In this document: one piece after another, positions 57,033 to 64,000 of the stretch
Layout: each line of letters begins with the position of its first letter
Position numbering within the stretch: position 1 is the first letter of the stretch
Origin: Colwellia sp. MB3u-41
GTDB lineage: Bacteria; Pseudomonadota; Gammaproteobacteria; Enterobacterales; Alteromonadaceae
Assembly: GCF_014076845.1 (NCBI RefSeq)
Contig: NZ_JACGUT010000081.1
Location: 1-64,000 of the forward strand
Length of the DNA stretch: 64,000 bases
Direction of reading: 5' to 3'
The notes under the pieces: generated by a model
Databases searched by the model: none
The model's input: only the letters and a program-made list of their open reading frames with translations
Told to the model about the DNA's origin: nothing
Made by a program: the position numbers and the translations under genes

Positions 57033-58037
57033 TTACATAAAAAGTTTTTTTCTCACCATCGCGCGATAATCTCTTGGCGTAAGTGTTAATTGTTTCTTAA
57101 AAAGCCTTGTTAGTTGGCCTTGGTCTTGGTAACCGACTTGAAACGCTATTTCTTGTATTGATAAATTACTTGATGACAACAAATCTTTCACCGTTTCAAC
57201 CCTCACCTTTTGCCAATAATGAGAAGCGCTAACTCCTGTCGCATTCTTAAATCGTCGGCTAAACGTTCTCTCGCTAATCTCAAATTGTAAGGCAATTTCA
57301 GAGAGGGTTAATGTTGATGAGAGATTGGTTCGCATCCAAAATTGAATTTGAGTGATCAATTCATCAGGGTGGCGATCAACCGCTCCTTCTAAATATCGCT
57401 GCTCTTCATAAGGTTTTCTAATTTCATGAGAAAAATTACGCTCTACGTGCTGAGCGGCTGGTTCACCATAAGTTTGATGAATAACATGCACGGTAATATC
57501 AGCTAAGGCATTTAAGCTCGCCGCACAATAAATACGTTCAGACTGCGTGATAAAAAAGTCAGGTTTGAGTTCTACTTTCGGATAATTTCGTTTGAATTGC
57601 TCAACATAATGCCAGTGTGTTGTTGCTGGGTGTTGATCAAGTAAGCCCGACTCGGCAATAAAACAAACCCCAGTGCCTCCACCAATCAGTGTCGAACCTT
57701 GTTGCCACATATCATTGAGCCAATTGACCACTTTGGGGTGCTTTTTAATTAATGGACGAGGGTTGCGCCAAAGACTCGGTATAAAAATATAATCAGGGCA
57801 TTGTGCATGTTCAATATCTACATCTGGATAAAGCTTAATAAGAGCTCTTGTACGTACAGGAGCTAGATTTTCACTGACCATTTCTATATTAAGTTTAGGT
57901 GAACGCCTATTTTCTCTGCGCGCAAAAGCTTCTCCAGCCCTGAGCATCTCAATAGGTAAACTTACACTAGTTGCTAGCATATGATCATATAAAACTAAGG
58001 CAATATTTACCGTTTTACGAGCTATCTTTAGTGGCAT
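57033..58037 (-). CDS. GlxA-type AraC-family transcriptional regulator
   Basis: This 334-residue protein has an N-terminal DJ-1/PfpI-like domain (about 10-190, with GGGTGVCFIAESGLL carrying the nucleophile-position Cys) and a C-terminal AraC helix-turn-helix pair (LTLSEIALQFEISERTFSRRFK near 243-264 and LSIQEIAFQVGYQDQGQLTR near 291-310). Proteins of this type respond to small ligands or stress. It is divergent from fabY across 126 bases containing two direct repeats 21 bp apart, so it may control fabY, the KASIII gene, or both. Confidence 0.9.
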   Translation of the reverse strand: MPLKIARKTVNIALVLYDHMLATSVSLPIEMLRAGEAFARRENRRSPKLNIEMVSENLAPVRTRALIKLYPDVDIEHAQCPDYIFIPSLWRNPRPLIKKHPKVVNWLNDMWQQGSTLIGGGTGVCFIAESGLLDQHPATTHWHYVEQFKRNYPKVELKPDFFITQSERIYCAASLNALADITVHVIHQTYGEPAAQHVERNFSHEIRKPYEEQRYLEGAVDRHPDELITQIQFWMRTNLSSTLTLSEIALQFEISERTFSRRFKNATGVSASHYWQKVRVETVKDLLSSSNLSIQEIAFQVGYQDQGQLTRLFKKQLTLTPRDYRAMVRKKLFM

Positions 58038-58058
58038 ATCAGTAACTTTCGTGATTTT

Positions 58059-58091
58059 TGGCTGTTATTGTATTATTTATGGCTGATAACA
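58059..58091. promoter_or_regulatory. Direct repeats 21 bp apart in the fabY/GlxA gap
   Basis: TGGCTGTTATTG at 58059 and TGGCTGATAACA at 58080 share TGGCTG and are exactly 21 bases apart. Direct half-sites about two helical turns apart are the usual target of AraC-family regulators. They lie about 80-105 bases upstream of fabY and 22 bases upstream of the regulator start. Confidence 0.5.
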
Positions 58092-58163
58092 ACAATTAAT
58101 TATTAACGTTTCTTTTTACACTAACGATAAGAATTACGACTCATGTATTTAAGAGAATTATAA

Positions 58164-60065
58164 ATGACTGCTTTACCTATTATTGTTGGCATGGGCGGCG
58201 TAAATGCTGCCGGCCGCACCTCCTTTCATCAAGGTTTTCGTCGTATTGTTATCGACAAATTAACAGCAGAAGCGCGTCAAGAAACTTTTGTTGGCCTAGC
58301 CACGCTGATGAATATTTTAACTTTCCAAGACGGTCAGTTACTTGATGCTGAGGGTAATAGCGTTGCATTAAACACAGTAGAAGCACGTTTTGGCCAGCAA
58401 ATTCTAGATGGTACACTTATCCGTAAAATTGAAAGTAATCACTTTGACCCTGACGCAACGCATTGCCATACGCATATGCTTGCGACACCAAGCGCTGATA
58501 ACATTACTTTTGAAATTAAAGAAAAAGAATTACCCAAACCTTTGCCACGCTCTTGGAAAATAACACCGTTAGTAGATAAACGTGTCAAAGTTGAAATTAC
58601 GGATAATTTAGAGATTAAACATAGTAGTTATCGTGACAACCCAATTAAGGCCGCAGGACAATTACCTACCGGTTTTGAACCGTCCACTTTATATAATAGC
58701 CGCTATCAGCCGCGTGGTTTACAAACCACTATTTTTGGCGCGGCAGATGCTATTCATTCAACAGGTTTTAGCTGGGATGAAATTTTAGAAAAAGTAAGTC
58801 CTGATCATGTGGGAACTTATTCATCTTCAGCTTTTGGTCAAATGCAATCAGAAGGGTTGGGTGGTATGTTGCAAAACCGTCTTCATGGCGATCGTGTAAC
58901 CACTAAAAATTTAGCGTTAGGTCTAAATACCATGTCGGCTGACTTCATTAATGGCTATGTTACTGGCAGTGTTGGTACTACCTCAACCTCGACTGGCGCT
59001 TGTGCGAGTTTTCTTTATAACTTACGTAACGCGATTCAAGACATTAAGTCAGGTCGTGTACGTGTTGCTATTGTAGGCAGTAGCGAAAGTCCAATAACAC
59101 CAGAAATTATTGAAGGTTTTGGCAACATGAGTGCCTTGGCGAATGAAGAAGGTTTGAAAAAACTTGATGGCATTACACAAGGGCAAGCCGATCACCGTAA
59201 TACCAGTCGTCCATTTGGTGAAAACTGTGGTTTTACTATTGGTGAAGCCGCACACTTCTTAGTTATTATGGATGATAAGTTAGCGATTGAATTAGGGGCT
59301 AAGCCTTTGGGCTCTGTTGCCGATGTCTTCATTAATGCTGACGGTATTAAAAAATCTATTACCGCTCCTGGTCCTGGTAATTATATTACTATGGCGAAAT
59401 CAGTGGCACTCGCAAAAAGCATTTTAGGTGATGAATCAGTACAGAAACGCAGCTTTATACTGGCTCATGGTTCAAGTACGCCACAAAATCGCGTAACAGA
59501 ATCGTTAATTTATCATCGTTTAGCGGAAACATTTGATATTCATCATTGGCCAGTTGCTGCGCCAAAAGCTTTTGTTGGTCATACTATTGCTCCTGCAAGT
59601 GGCGATCAAATCACTATGGCTTTAGGTGTTTTTGCCCATAATATTATGCCGGGTATTACAACGATTAACGCCGTTGCTGACGATGTTTATAATGAACGTT
59701 TAAACATCGCACTTGATCACTGGCAGTGTGAAGCCATGGATGTTGCCTTTATTAATTCGAAAGGTTTTGGTGGCAACAATGCAACAGCCACCTTACTTTC
59801 ACCAGATGTAACTCTTTCAATGCTGAAAAAACGTTATAGTATTGAAGATATAGCAAGTTACCAAGAAAAGTTGTCAGCGGTTGAAGCGAAGCAAAAAGTC
59901 TATCAAGAGAAGGCGAATAACGGACAATTTGAATTAATATATAAATTTGGTAAGGGTGTTTTAGGCGATGACGATATTGAAATTAATTGCGATAACATCT
60001 CTATGACAGGTTTTACCAATAGCATTGCTTTACCAAAAGAAAATCCGTTTGAGGATATGACTTAA
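58164..60065 (+). CDS. fabY: FabY-type beta-ketoacyl-ACP synthase
   Basis: This 633-residue protein matches FabY of Pseudomonas in length and start (LPIIVGMGGVNAAGRTSFHQ). The thiolase-type core has the active-site Cys in STGACASFLYNL, His in LAHGSSTPQNR, and the second His in FVGHTIAPASGDQITMAL. FabY enzymes start fatty acid synthesis by condensing acetyl-CoA with malonyl-ACP, in place of FabH. The protein is longer than FabB/F by about 200 residues, mostly at the N-terminus. It is divergent to the GlxA-type regulator. An intrinsic terminator follows. Confidence 0.92.
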   Translation: MTALPIIVGMGGVNAAGRTSFHQGFRRIVIDKLTAEARQETFVGLATLMNILTFQDGQLLDAEGNSVALNTVEARFGQQILDGTLIRKIESNHFDPDATHCHTHMLATPSADNITFEIKEKELPKPLPRSWKITPLVDKRVKVEITDNLEIKHSSYRDNPIKAAGQLPTGFEPSTLYNSRYQPRGLQTTIFGAADAIHSTGFSWDEILEKVSPDHVGTYSSSAFGQMQSEGLGGMLQNRLHGDRVTTKNLALGLNTMSADFINGYVTGSVGTTSTSTGACASFLYNLRNAIQDIKSGRVRVAIVGSSESPITPEIIEGFGNMSALANEEGLKKLDGITQGQADHRNTSRPFGENCGFTIGEAAHFLVIMDDKLAIELGAKPLGSVADVFINADGIKKSITAPGPGNYITMAKSVALAKSILGDESVQKRSFILAHGSSTPQNRVTESLIYHRLAETFDIHHWPVAAPKAFVGHTIAPASGDQITMALGVFAHNIMPGITTINAVADDVYNERLNIALDHWQCEAMDVAFINSKGFGGNNATATLLSPDVTLSMLKKRYSIEDIASYQEKLSAVEAKQKVYQEKANNGQFELIYKFGKGVLGDDDIEINCDNISMTGFTNSIALPKENPFEDMT

Positions 60066-60120
60066 TTATTAACAGGCTTTTGCTAAGTCTTTAATCGCTC
60101 ACTCATAAGTTAGACAATAA

Positions 60121-60149
60121 AATGCAAAGCGACAAAGCTTTGCTTTTTT
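60121..60149 (+). terminator. Rho-independent terminator of fabY
   Basis: GCAAAGC and GCTTTGC form a 7-bp stem with a 6-base loop, followed by six T residues. It lies about 56 bases after the fabY stop. Confidence 0.9.
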
Positions 60150-60263
60150 ATGTTCAGGATGAACGGTATGTCACGGTGCCATGGATGGCAAAGAGTGGTG
60201 ATGTTCAGGATGAACGGTATGTCACGGTGCCATGAATGGCAAAGAGTGGTGATGTTCAGGATG
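60150..60263. repeat. Tandem 51-bp repeat, two copies plus a partial third
   Basis: Units 60150-60200 and 60201-60251 are 51 bases each and differ at one position (GGATGG versus GAATGG); a 12-base start of a third unit follows at 60252. Each unit contains GAACGGTATGTCACGGTGCC and can be read through as 17 codons, but I see no ribosome-binding site. The sequence from 60264 to 60374 holds no gene. The unit lies between convergent fabY and argE and looks like a dispersed intergenic repeat type rather than coding DNA. Confidence 0.85.
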
Positions 60264-60374
60264 GCCTTTCTCAGACATCCTGTCTTCCAAGGCATGAGTG
60301 CATCCCTGCAGGTCAAGGTATGTTGTGATCTCGCAAGTATCATAGAGCGACGATGTACTATTTTTAAATAATCC

Positions 60375-61523
60375 CTATAAACAATAACGCTGAATCATTT
60401 TTGTTAATATAACTTCAGTTTTATCAATTTCACTATGCGCTAAAAACTCATTGGGTTGATGAGCCTGGTCAATAGAACCTGGGCCTAAAACAATAGTTTG
60501 ACAGCCAAGCTGTTGAATAAAAGGTGCTTCAGTCGCATAATTTACCGCGCAACATGAGTGACCACTTATTTCTTCAGCTATTGTTACTAACCCACTGCTT
60601 TGGTTTTGTTCAAAACTGGGGGAGCTAGGGTCTAATTCATTAAACGAAACTCGGTGAGGATATTTTTCAGCAAGCGGCTTTAGGGCTTCGCTGAGCAATT
60701 GAATCAGTTCGCTGTCAGTCATCCCCGGCAGTGCTCGCATATCAATATCTAACTCGCAGTGACCGCAAATTCTATTGGCATTATCGCCACCATGTATTGC
60801 GCCTAAATTCAGCGTTGGCTCTTTTACATCAAAGGCTTGATTACTATAATTGTGAGCCAATTTTTCTTTGAGCTGCATTAATTGGCCAATCACCTGATAC
60901 ATAATTTCTATAGCATTAACGCCTAAACTTGGTTTACTTGAGTGCCCTGATTGACCTTGAATAGTTATGCGATGTGACATATGCCCTTTATGCATGATGA
61001 CAGGGACCAAATTTGTTGGCTCACCAATAATGGCAACATCTGGTTTTATCTGTTGGTTTTGGGTGAAAAAACGCGCGCCTGCCATAGTGGTTTCTTCATC
61101 TGCAGTGGCTAAAATATAAAGCGGTTTTTTGAGTTGTTTCGCTGATAACCCTTTACAAACTTGTAAAATAAAGGCAAAAAAACCTTTCATGTCACAAGTA
61201 CCTAAACCATAAAATTTATTATCTTTGTCGACGACTTTCAGTGGGTCTGACTGCCAACGATTTTCATCAAAAGGTACGGTGTCACTATGACCTGCGAGTA
61301 ATAATCCTCCTTCTCCGCTGCCAAGTTTTGCTAATAAGTTATATTTTTTACGGGTTGCGGGTACGGCTTGAATCTCAATACTAAAACCGAGCTGTTCAAA
61401 CCACGTCGCTAGCAGTTGAATTACGGCTAAATTTCCTTGATCCCAACTTGCTTGTGTTGAACTAATCGAAGCACTGGCAATAAGTTGCGTTAATGAATGG
61501 GTAAAGTTTGGTAAATTTTTCAT
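60375..61523 (-). CDS. argE: N-acetylornithine deacetylase
   Basis: This 382-residue M20-family metallopeptidase has LLLAGHSDTVPFDENRW near 74-90, YGLGTCDMKGFFAFIL near 108-123 (metal-bridging Asp), ATADEETTMAGARFF near 143-157 (catalytic and metal Glu pair) and QSGHSSKPSLGVNAIE near 193-208 (dimerisation-domain His). It removes the acetyl group from N-acetylornithine in arginine synthesis. It is divergent from argCBF across a 185-base shared regulatory region, the common arrangement in gammaproteobacteria. Confidence 0.96.
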   Translation of the reverse strand: MKNLPNFTHSLTQLIASASISSTQASWDQGNLAVIQLLATWFEQLGFSIEIQAVPATRKKYNLLAKLGSGEGGLLLAGHSDTVPFDENRWQSDPLKVVDKDNKFYGLGTCDMKGFFAFILQVCKGLSAKQLKKPLYILATADEETTMAGARFFTQNQQIKPDVAIIGEPTNLVPVIMHKGHMSHRITIQGQSGHSSKPSLGVNAIEIMYQVIGQLMQLKEKLAHNYSNQAFDVKEPTLNLGAIHGGDNANRICGHCELDIDMRALPGMTDSELIQLLSEALKPLAEKYPHRVSFNELDPSSPSFEQNQSSGLVTIAEEISGHSCCAVNYATEAPFIQQLGCQTIVLGPGSIDQAHQPNEFLAHSEIDKTEVILTKMIQRYCL

Positions 61524-61567
61524 AAGAGCTCACGATTAGAAATAAGAATAAATAAATATCATGGGTA

Positions 61568-61590
61568 GTTATGCTTATTTGTTGCATAAC
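61568..61590. promoter_or_regulatory. Inverted repeat between argE and argC
   Basis: GTTATGC and GCATAAC form a perfect 7-bp dyad with a 9-base spacer in the shared argE-argC promoter region. It does not match the ARG box and its regulator is unknown. Confidence 0.35.
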
Positions 61591-61646
61591 AAGTCATCAG
61601 GTGTTATTTTCTAATTCTAGTGTAAATAACCTAATAAAAGAAGCCT

Positions 61647-61664
61647 ATTGAAGATTATTTATTT
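61647..61664. promoter_or_regulatory. Candidate ARG box upstream of argC
   Basis: ATTGAAGATTATTTATTT matches the 18-bp ARG box (TGAAT, spacer, ATTCA type) at most positions, with mismatches at the fifth base of the left half and the C of the right half. It lies about 45-62 bases before argC, where ArgR would repress. Only one site is clear; ArgR usually binds two adjacent boxes. Confidence 0.4.
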
Positions 61665-61708
61665 TCTCTCGCTACTTAGGTTGATTAAAAATTAATAGAT
61701 GAGGTTGT

Positions 61709-62743
61709 ATGAAAGTCGCGGTTATTGGAGCAAGTGGATATGTGGGCGCTGAACTGATTAATTTATTGTCTGCGCACGACAAAATTTCCCTTGAGTATTT
61801 ACTGGTATCAGAAAAAAGTAGCTCGGCAGATATGACCTTTTCGCAATTACATCCGCGTTACTTAGGTGTCTGTGATTTACCTTTAGTGTGCTTCTCACCA
61901 CGTTGGTTTGATAAAACAGCACAAGAACTTGATGCGGTATTCTTTGCGACACCACATGAGTTTAGTGCCGACTGGGCGCAAGCTTTTGTTGAAAAAGGTG
62001 TGAAGGTTTTTGATCTTTCAGGCGGGTTTCGCCTCAAAAAGAGTGCAGATTATCCAACCTTTTATGGTTTTGAACATAAAAACTTATCGGCACTGGCTCA
62101 AGCAAAGTACGGTTTAGCCGAATGGCAGCAAGAAGATATTGCGAGTACGCAATTAGTTGCTGTGCCGGGCTGTTATCCAACTGCAAGCTTATTATCACTA
62201 AAGCCTATTACGTCTAATAAGTATCATCTTGAAAATTCACTTATTGTTGTTAATGGGATTAGTGGTGTTAGTGGCGCGGGAAGAAAAGCCTCATTAGCGA
62301 CAAGTTTTTATGAAGTGAGTTTAACTCCTTATAATATTTTACAGCATCGGCATCAACCTGAAATAAGCCAAGAAGCGAATGCACAGGTTATTTTTAATCC
62401 GCATCTTGCGCCTTATAAAAGAGGCTTAATGGCGACGGTAACCTTGCAAATTAAGGCCGGTGTTACGACCAAACAAATTGATGAAGCCTTTGCTTGTGCA
62501 TATCAAGATGAACCCTTGGTACGTTTAACAGGGACTTGGCCCAAAATAGACAATGTGGCTAACACACCGTTTGCCGATGTCCATTGGCAAGTCGATGAAG
62601 AAAAGCATGTGGTTGTGGTCAGTTGTGCTATTGATAATTTACTAAAAGGTGCGGCTTCACAGGCGGTGCAATGTGCAAATATTTCTTTGGGCTTACCCAG
62701 TGAATATAGTTTGCTAAATAATGTAACCTTGGGAAAATGTTAA
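61709..62743 (+). CDS. argC: N-acetyl-gamma-glutamyl-phosphate reductase
   Basis: This 344-residue protein is ArgC. It has the N-terminal NADP-binding GASGYVGAELINLL near 8-21, ATPHEFSADWAQ near 79-90, and the active-site cysteine in LVAVPGCYPTASLLSL near 149-164. It reduces N-acetylglutamyl phosphate to the semialdehyde in arginine synthesis. Its TAA stop shares a base with the argB ATG (TAATG), so the two are translationally coupled. Confidence 0.97.
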   Translation: MKVAVIGASGYVGAELINLLSAHDKISLEYLLVSEKSSSADMTFSQLHPRYLGVCDLPLVCFSPRWFDKTAQELDAVFFATPHEFSADWAQAFVEKGVKVFDLSGGFRLKKSADYPTFYGFEHKNLSALAQAKYGLAEWQQEDIASTQLVAVPGCYPTASLLSLKPITSNKYHLENSLIVVNGISGVSGAGRKASLATSFYEVSLTPYNILQHRHQPEISQEANAQVIFNPHLAPYKRGLMATVTLQIKAGVTTKQIDEAFACAYQDEPLVRLTGTWPKIDNVANTPFADVHWQVDEEKHVVVVSCAIDNLLKGAASQAVQCANISLGLPSEYSLLNNVTLGKC

Positions 62744-63549
62744 TGACTATGCCAATAAATACGTTAATCAGTAATAAGACTAACAAGCCGTTAGTGATTA
62801 AAATTGGTGGCGCCATTCTTGAAAAAAAAGATGCACTCACTGATTTATTAAAAATTATCGCGTTATTAAAAAATCAGGCGGTTGTTTTAGTGCATGGTGG
62901 TGGTTGTGTTGTTGATGAAATGCTCAGTCAATCTGGTTTTACCACAGAAAAAAAACACGGTTTACGTGTTACACCTAAAGACCAAATGCCAATTATTGCT
63001 GGCGCGTTGGCTGGTAGTGTTAATAAAGCGATTGTTGCTACGGCGGCAAGCTTGAATATGCAGGCGGTCGGCTTGTCGCTTGTCGATGGCGATATGGTTA
63101 CTTGTCTTTTAAGTGCCAAAAACCTCGGTATGGTTGGAGTACCACATGCTAATAACAGTAAATTACTTGATACCTTGCTAAGCGCAAACTTTTTACCCGT
63201 TGTCTCTTCTATTGGCTCATTAGCTAGTGGTGAATTAGTGAATGTGAATGCTGATGATGCGGCTGTCGCGATTTGCCAGCTATTAAATGCCGAGTTGTTA
63301 CTGTTAACCGATGTTAATGGCGTAAAAGATGCGAGTGGCGAATATATGGCTTCGCTGAGTAAAACTCAAGCTAATACATTAATCGAGCAGGGGGTCATTG
63401 CTGGCGGTATGACCGCTAAAGTCAATGCAGCTTTTCAGGCAGCAAGTCAATTACGACGAAGTATCGCGGTTGCTAGTTGGCAATCGCCTGAACAAATTAT
63501 CAACTTACTAAAAGGGGATGCAATAGGTACGCGCATTCAACCTCATTAG
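62743..63549 (+). CDS. argB: N-acetylglutamate kinase
   Basis: This 268-residue amino-acid kinase has LVIKIGGAILEKK near 18-30 (phosphate-binding Lys/Gly-Gly), VVLVHGGGCVVDEML near 46-60, VNVNADDAAVAIC near 166-178 and LLLTDVNGVKD near 186-196. It phosphorylates N-acetylglutamate. I use ATG 62743, placed 8 bases after GGGA, instead of the ATG at 62737. It overlaps argC by one base and precedes argF by 50 bases. Confidence 0.96.
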   Translation: MTMPINTLISNKTNKPLVIKIGGAILEKKDALTDLLKIIALLKNQAVVLVHGGGCVVDEMLSQSGFTTEKKHGLRVTPKDQMPIIAGALAGSVNKAIVATAASLNMQAVGLSLVDGDMVTCLLSAKNLGMVGVPHANNSKLLDTLLSANFLPVVSSIGSLASGELVNVNADDAAVAICQLLNAELLLLTDVNGVKDASGEYMASLSKTQANTLIEQGVIAGGMTAKVNAAFQAASQLRRSIAVASWQSPEQIINLLKGDAIGTRIQPH

Positions 63550-63599
63550 CCCTCTTTAAGTTATGTTTACTTTAATTACTTTTTCGGATAACACGCATT

Positions 63600-64000
63600 A
63601 TGTCAAAAGCAACGTCACCAGTAGCAAAATTAGAAAATTTTTTAGCCGATGATCAACTGACTAAAACACAAATAACCGATCTTATTTCTTTAGCGATAAA
63701 TATTAAAAATTATCCTAGCGATTACAGTCAAGCGTTAGCAGGTAAATCTGTTGCGATGATTTTTGAAAAACCCTCATTAAGAACGCACGTTAGTTTTGAT
63801 ATGGGGATTAACAAATTAGGCGGCCATGCGCTATATTTAGGCCAGCAAAATGGCAAGCTAGGTGAGCGTGAAAGAGTCAGCGATTATGCTAAAAATCTTT
63901 CTTGTTATGCTGACGCTATTGTTGCGCGTGTTTTTGAAAACAGTGCTATTGAAGGCTTAGCCAAGTACGCAAGTGTACCGGTGATTAACGCACTTTGTGA
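63600..64000 (+). CDS. argF: Ornithine carbamoyltransferase (truncated by window end)
   Basis: The first 133 codons are present. They contain the carbamoyl-phosphate loop MIFEKPSLRTHVSFDMGINK near 58-77 (Ser-Leu-Arg-Thr in place of the commoner Ser-Thr-Arg-Thr) and the GGHALYLGQQNGKLGERE stretch that contacts substrate. It is expected to form citrulline from ornithine and carbamoyl phosphate. The gene runs off the right end of the window, so its length is unknown. Start is ATG 63600. Confidence 0.9.
   Translation, partial: MSKATSPVAKLENFLADDQLTKTQITDLISLAINIKNYPSDYSQALAGKSVAMIFEKPSLRTHVSFDMGINKLGGHALYLGQQNGKLGERERVSDYAKNLSCYADAIVARVFENSAIEGLAKYASVPVINALC

Noticed and set aside
60150-60263. 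CRISPR array
   Set aside because: The copies are directly adjacent with no spacers, and no cas genes are present.
60150-60371. Reading frames of 73-77 codons across the 51-bp repeats
   Set aside because: Both strands stay open only because the unit is a multiple of three; there is no ribosome-binding site and the translated sequence is a repeat artefact.

Overview
The window looks like the chromosome of a marine gammaproteobacterium of the Alteromonadales. A Colwellia/Thalassotalea-type member of the Colwelliaceae is my best guess, by inference only. The DNA is AT-rich. The gene complement fits that group: UvrA, a YajR-type MFS transporter, SSB, FadH, a PLD-type PssA, AnmK beside an M23 peptidase, RraB, MtnN next to a CbiB-like protein, FabY, and argE divergent from argCBF. 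I saw no rRNA, tRNA, CRISPR array or intact insertion sequence.

Layout. (1) About 0.2-1.3 kb: a secreted protein that faintly resembles the MltA fold. (2) 1.3-11.9 kb: a surface-glycan locus. pglC-pglD-pglE-pglF (minus strand) encode the four steps to undecaprenyl-linked N,N'-diacetylbacillosamine. The divergent plus-strand operon holds a Wzx-type flippase, a CapA-like protein, a Wzy/ligase-like membrane protein, a CapK-like adenylate-forming enzyme and a PglA-like glycosyltransferase. (3) 11.9-15.8 kb: a candidate Fur box, a porin, a flavinylation-motif FMN-binding protein, a PepSY membrane protein and a TlpA-like thioredoxin, which together suggest cell-envelope iron or redox work. (4) 15.9-22.7 kb: an FGE-fold/PEGA secreted protein, a split membrane/spermidine-synthase-like pair, and uvrA. 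(5) 22.7-38.9 kb: mostly housekeeping genes (yajR, a GreA-like factor, fadH, pssA, ssb, anmK, an M23 endopeptidase, tyrS) with two chemoreceptors, one carrying a c-type haem motif.

(6) 39-45 kb: the accessory part. An ECF sigma factor is preceded by an overlapping 40-codon ORF and followed by a membrane protein that may be its anti-sigma factor. Next come decayed genes: a tyrosine recombinase, a NosL-family relic and small fragments. Two envelope proteins, RraB and a broken outer-membrane barrel gene follow. (7) 45-50 kb: a TRIC-type channel, a CbiB-like protein, mtnN, DUF3313 and DUF2726 proteins, and an all-alpha dUTPase. (8) 50-60 kb: lipid-related genes. An HAE3-type RND exporter, a LolA-like periplasmic protein and an outer-membrane barrel form an apparent three-part export operon. 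It is divergent from an ArsR-family repressor with the cysteine spacing of the SqrR/BigR sulfide sensors. Beyond it lie a KASIII enzyme, an AraC/GlxA-type regulator and FabY. (9) 60-64 kb: a 51-bp tandem repeat, then argE and the divergent argCBF operon. argF is cut by the window end.

The most interesting items are the Fur-box/flavin/PepSY cassette, the thiol-sensor ArsR repressor facing the RND operon, the coupled small ORF ahead of the sigma factor, the minimal bacillosamine glycan locus, and the relic gene cluster near 41.5-42.6 kb. All functional assignments rest on reading motifs by eye. No database search was run.
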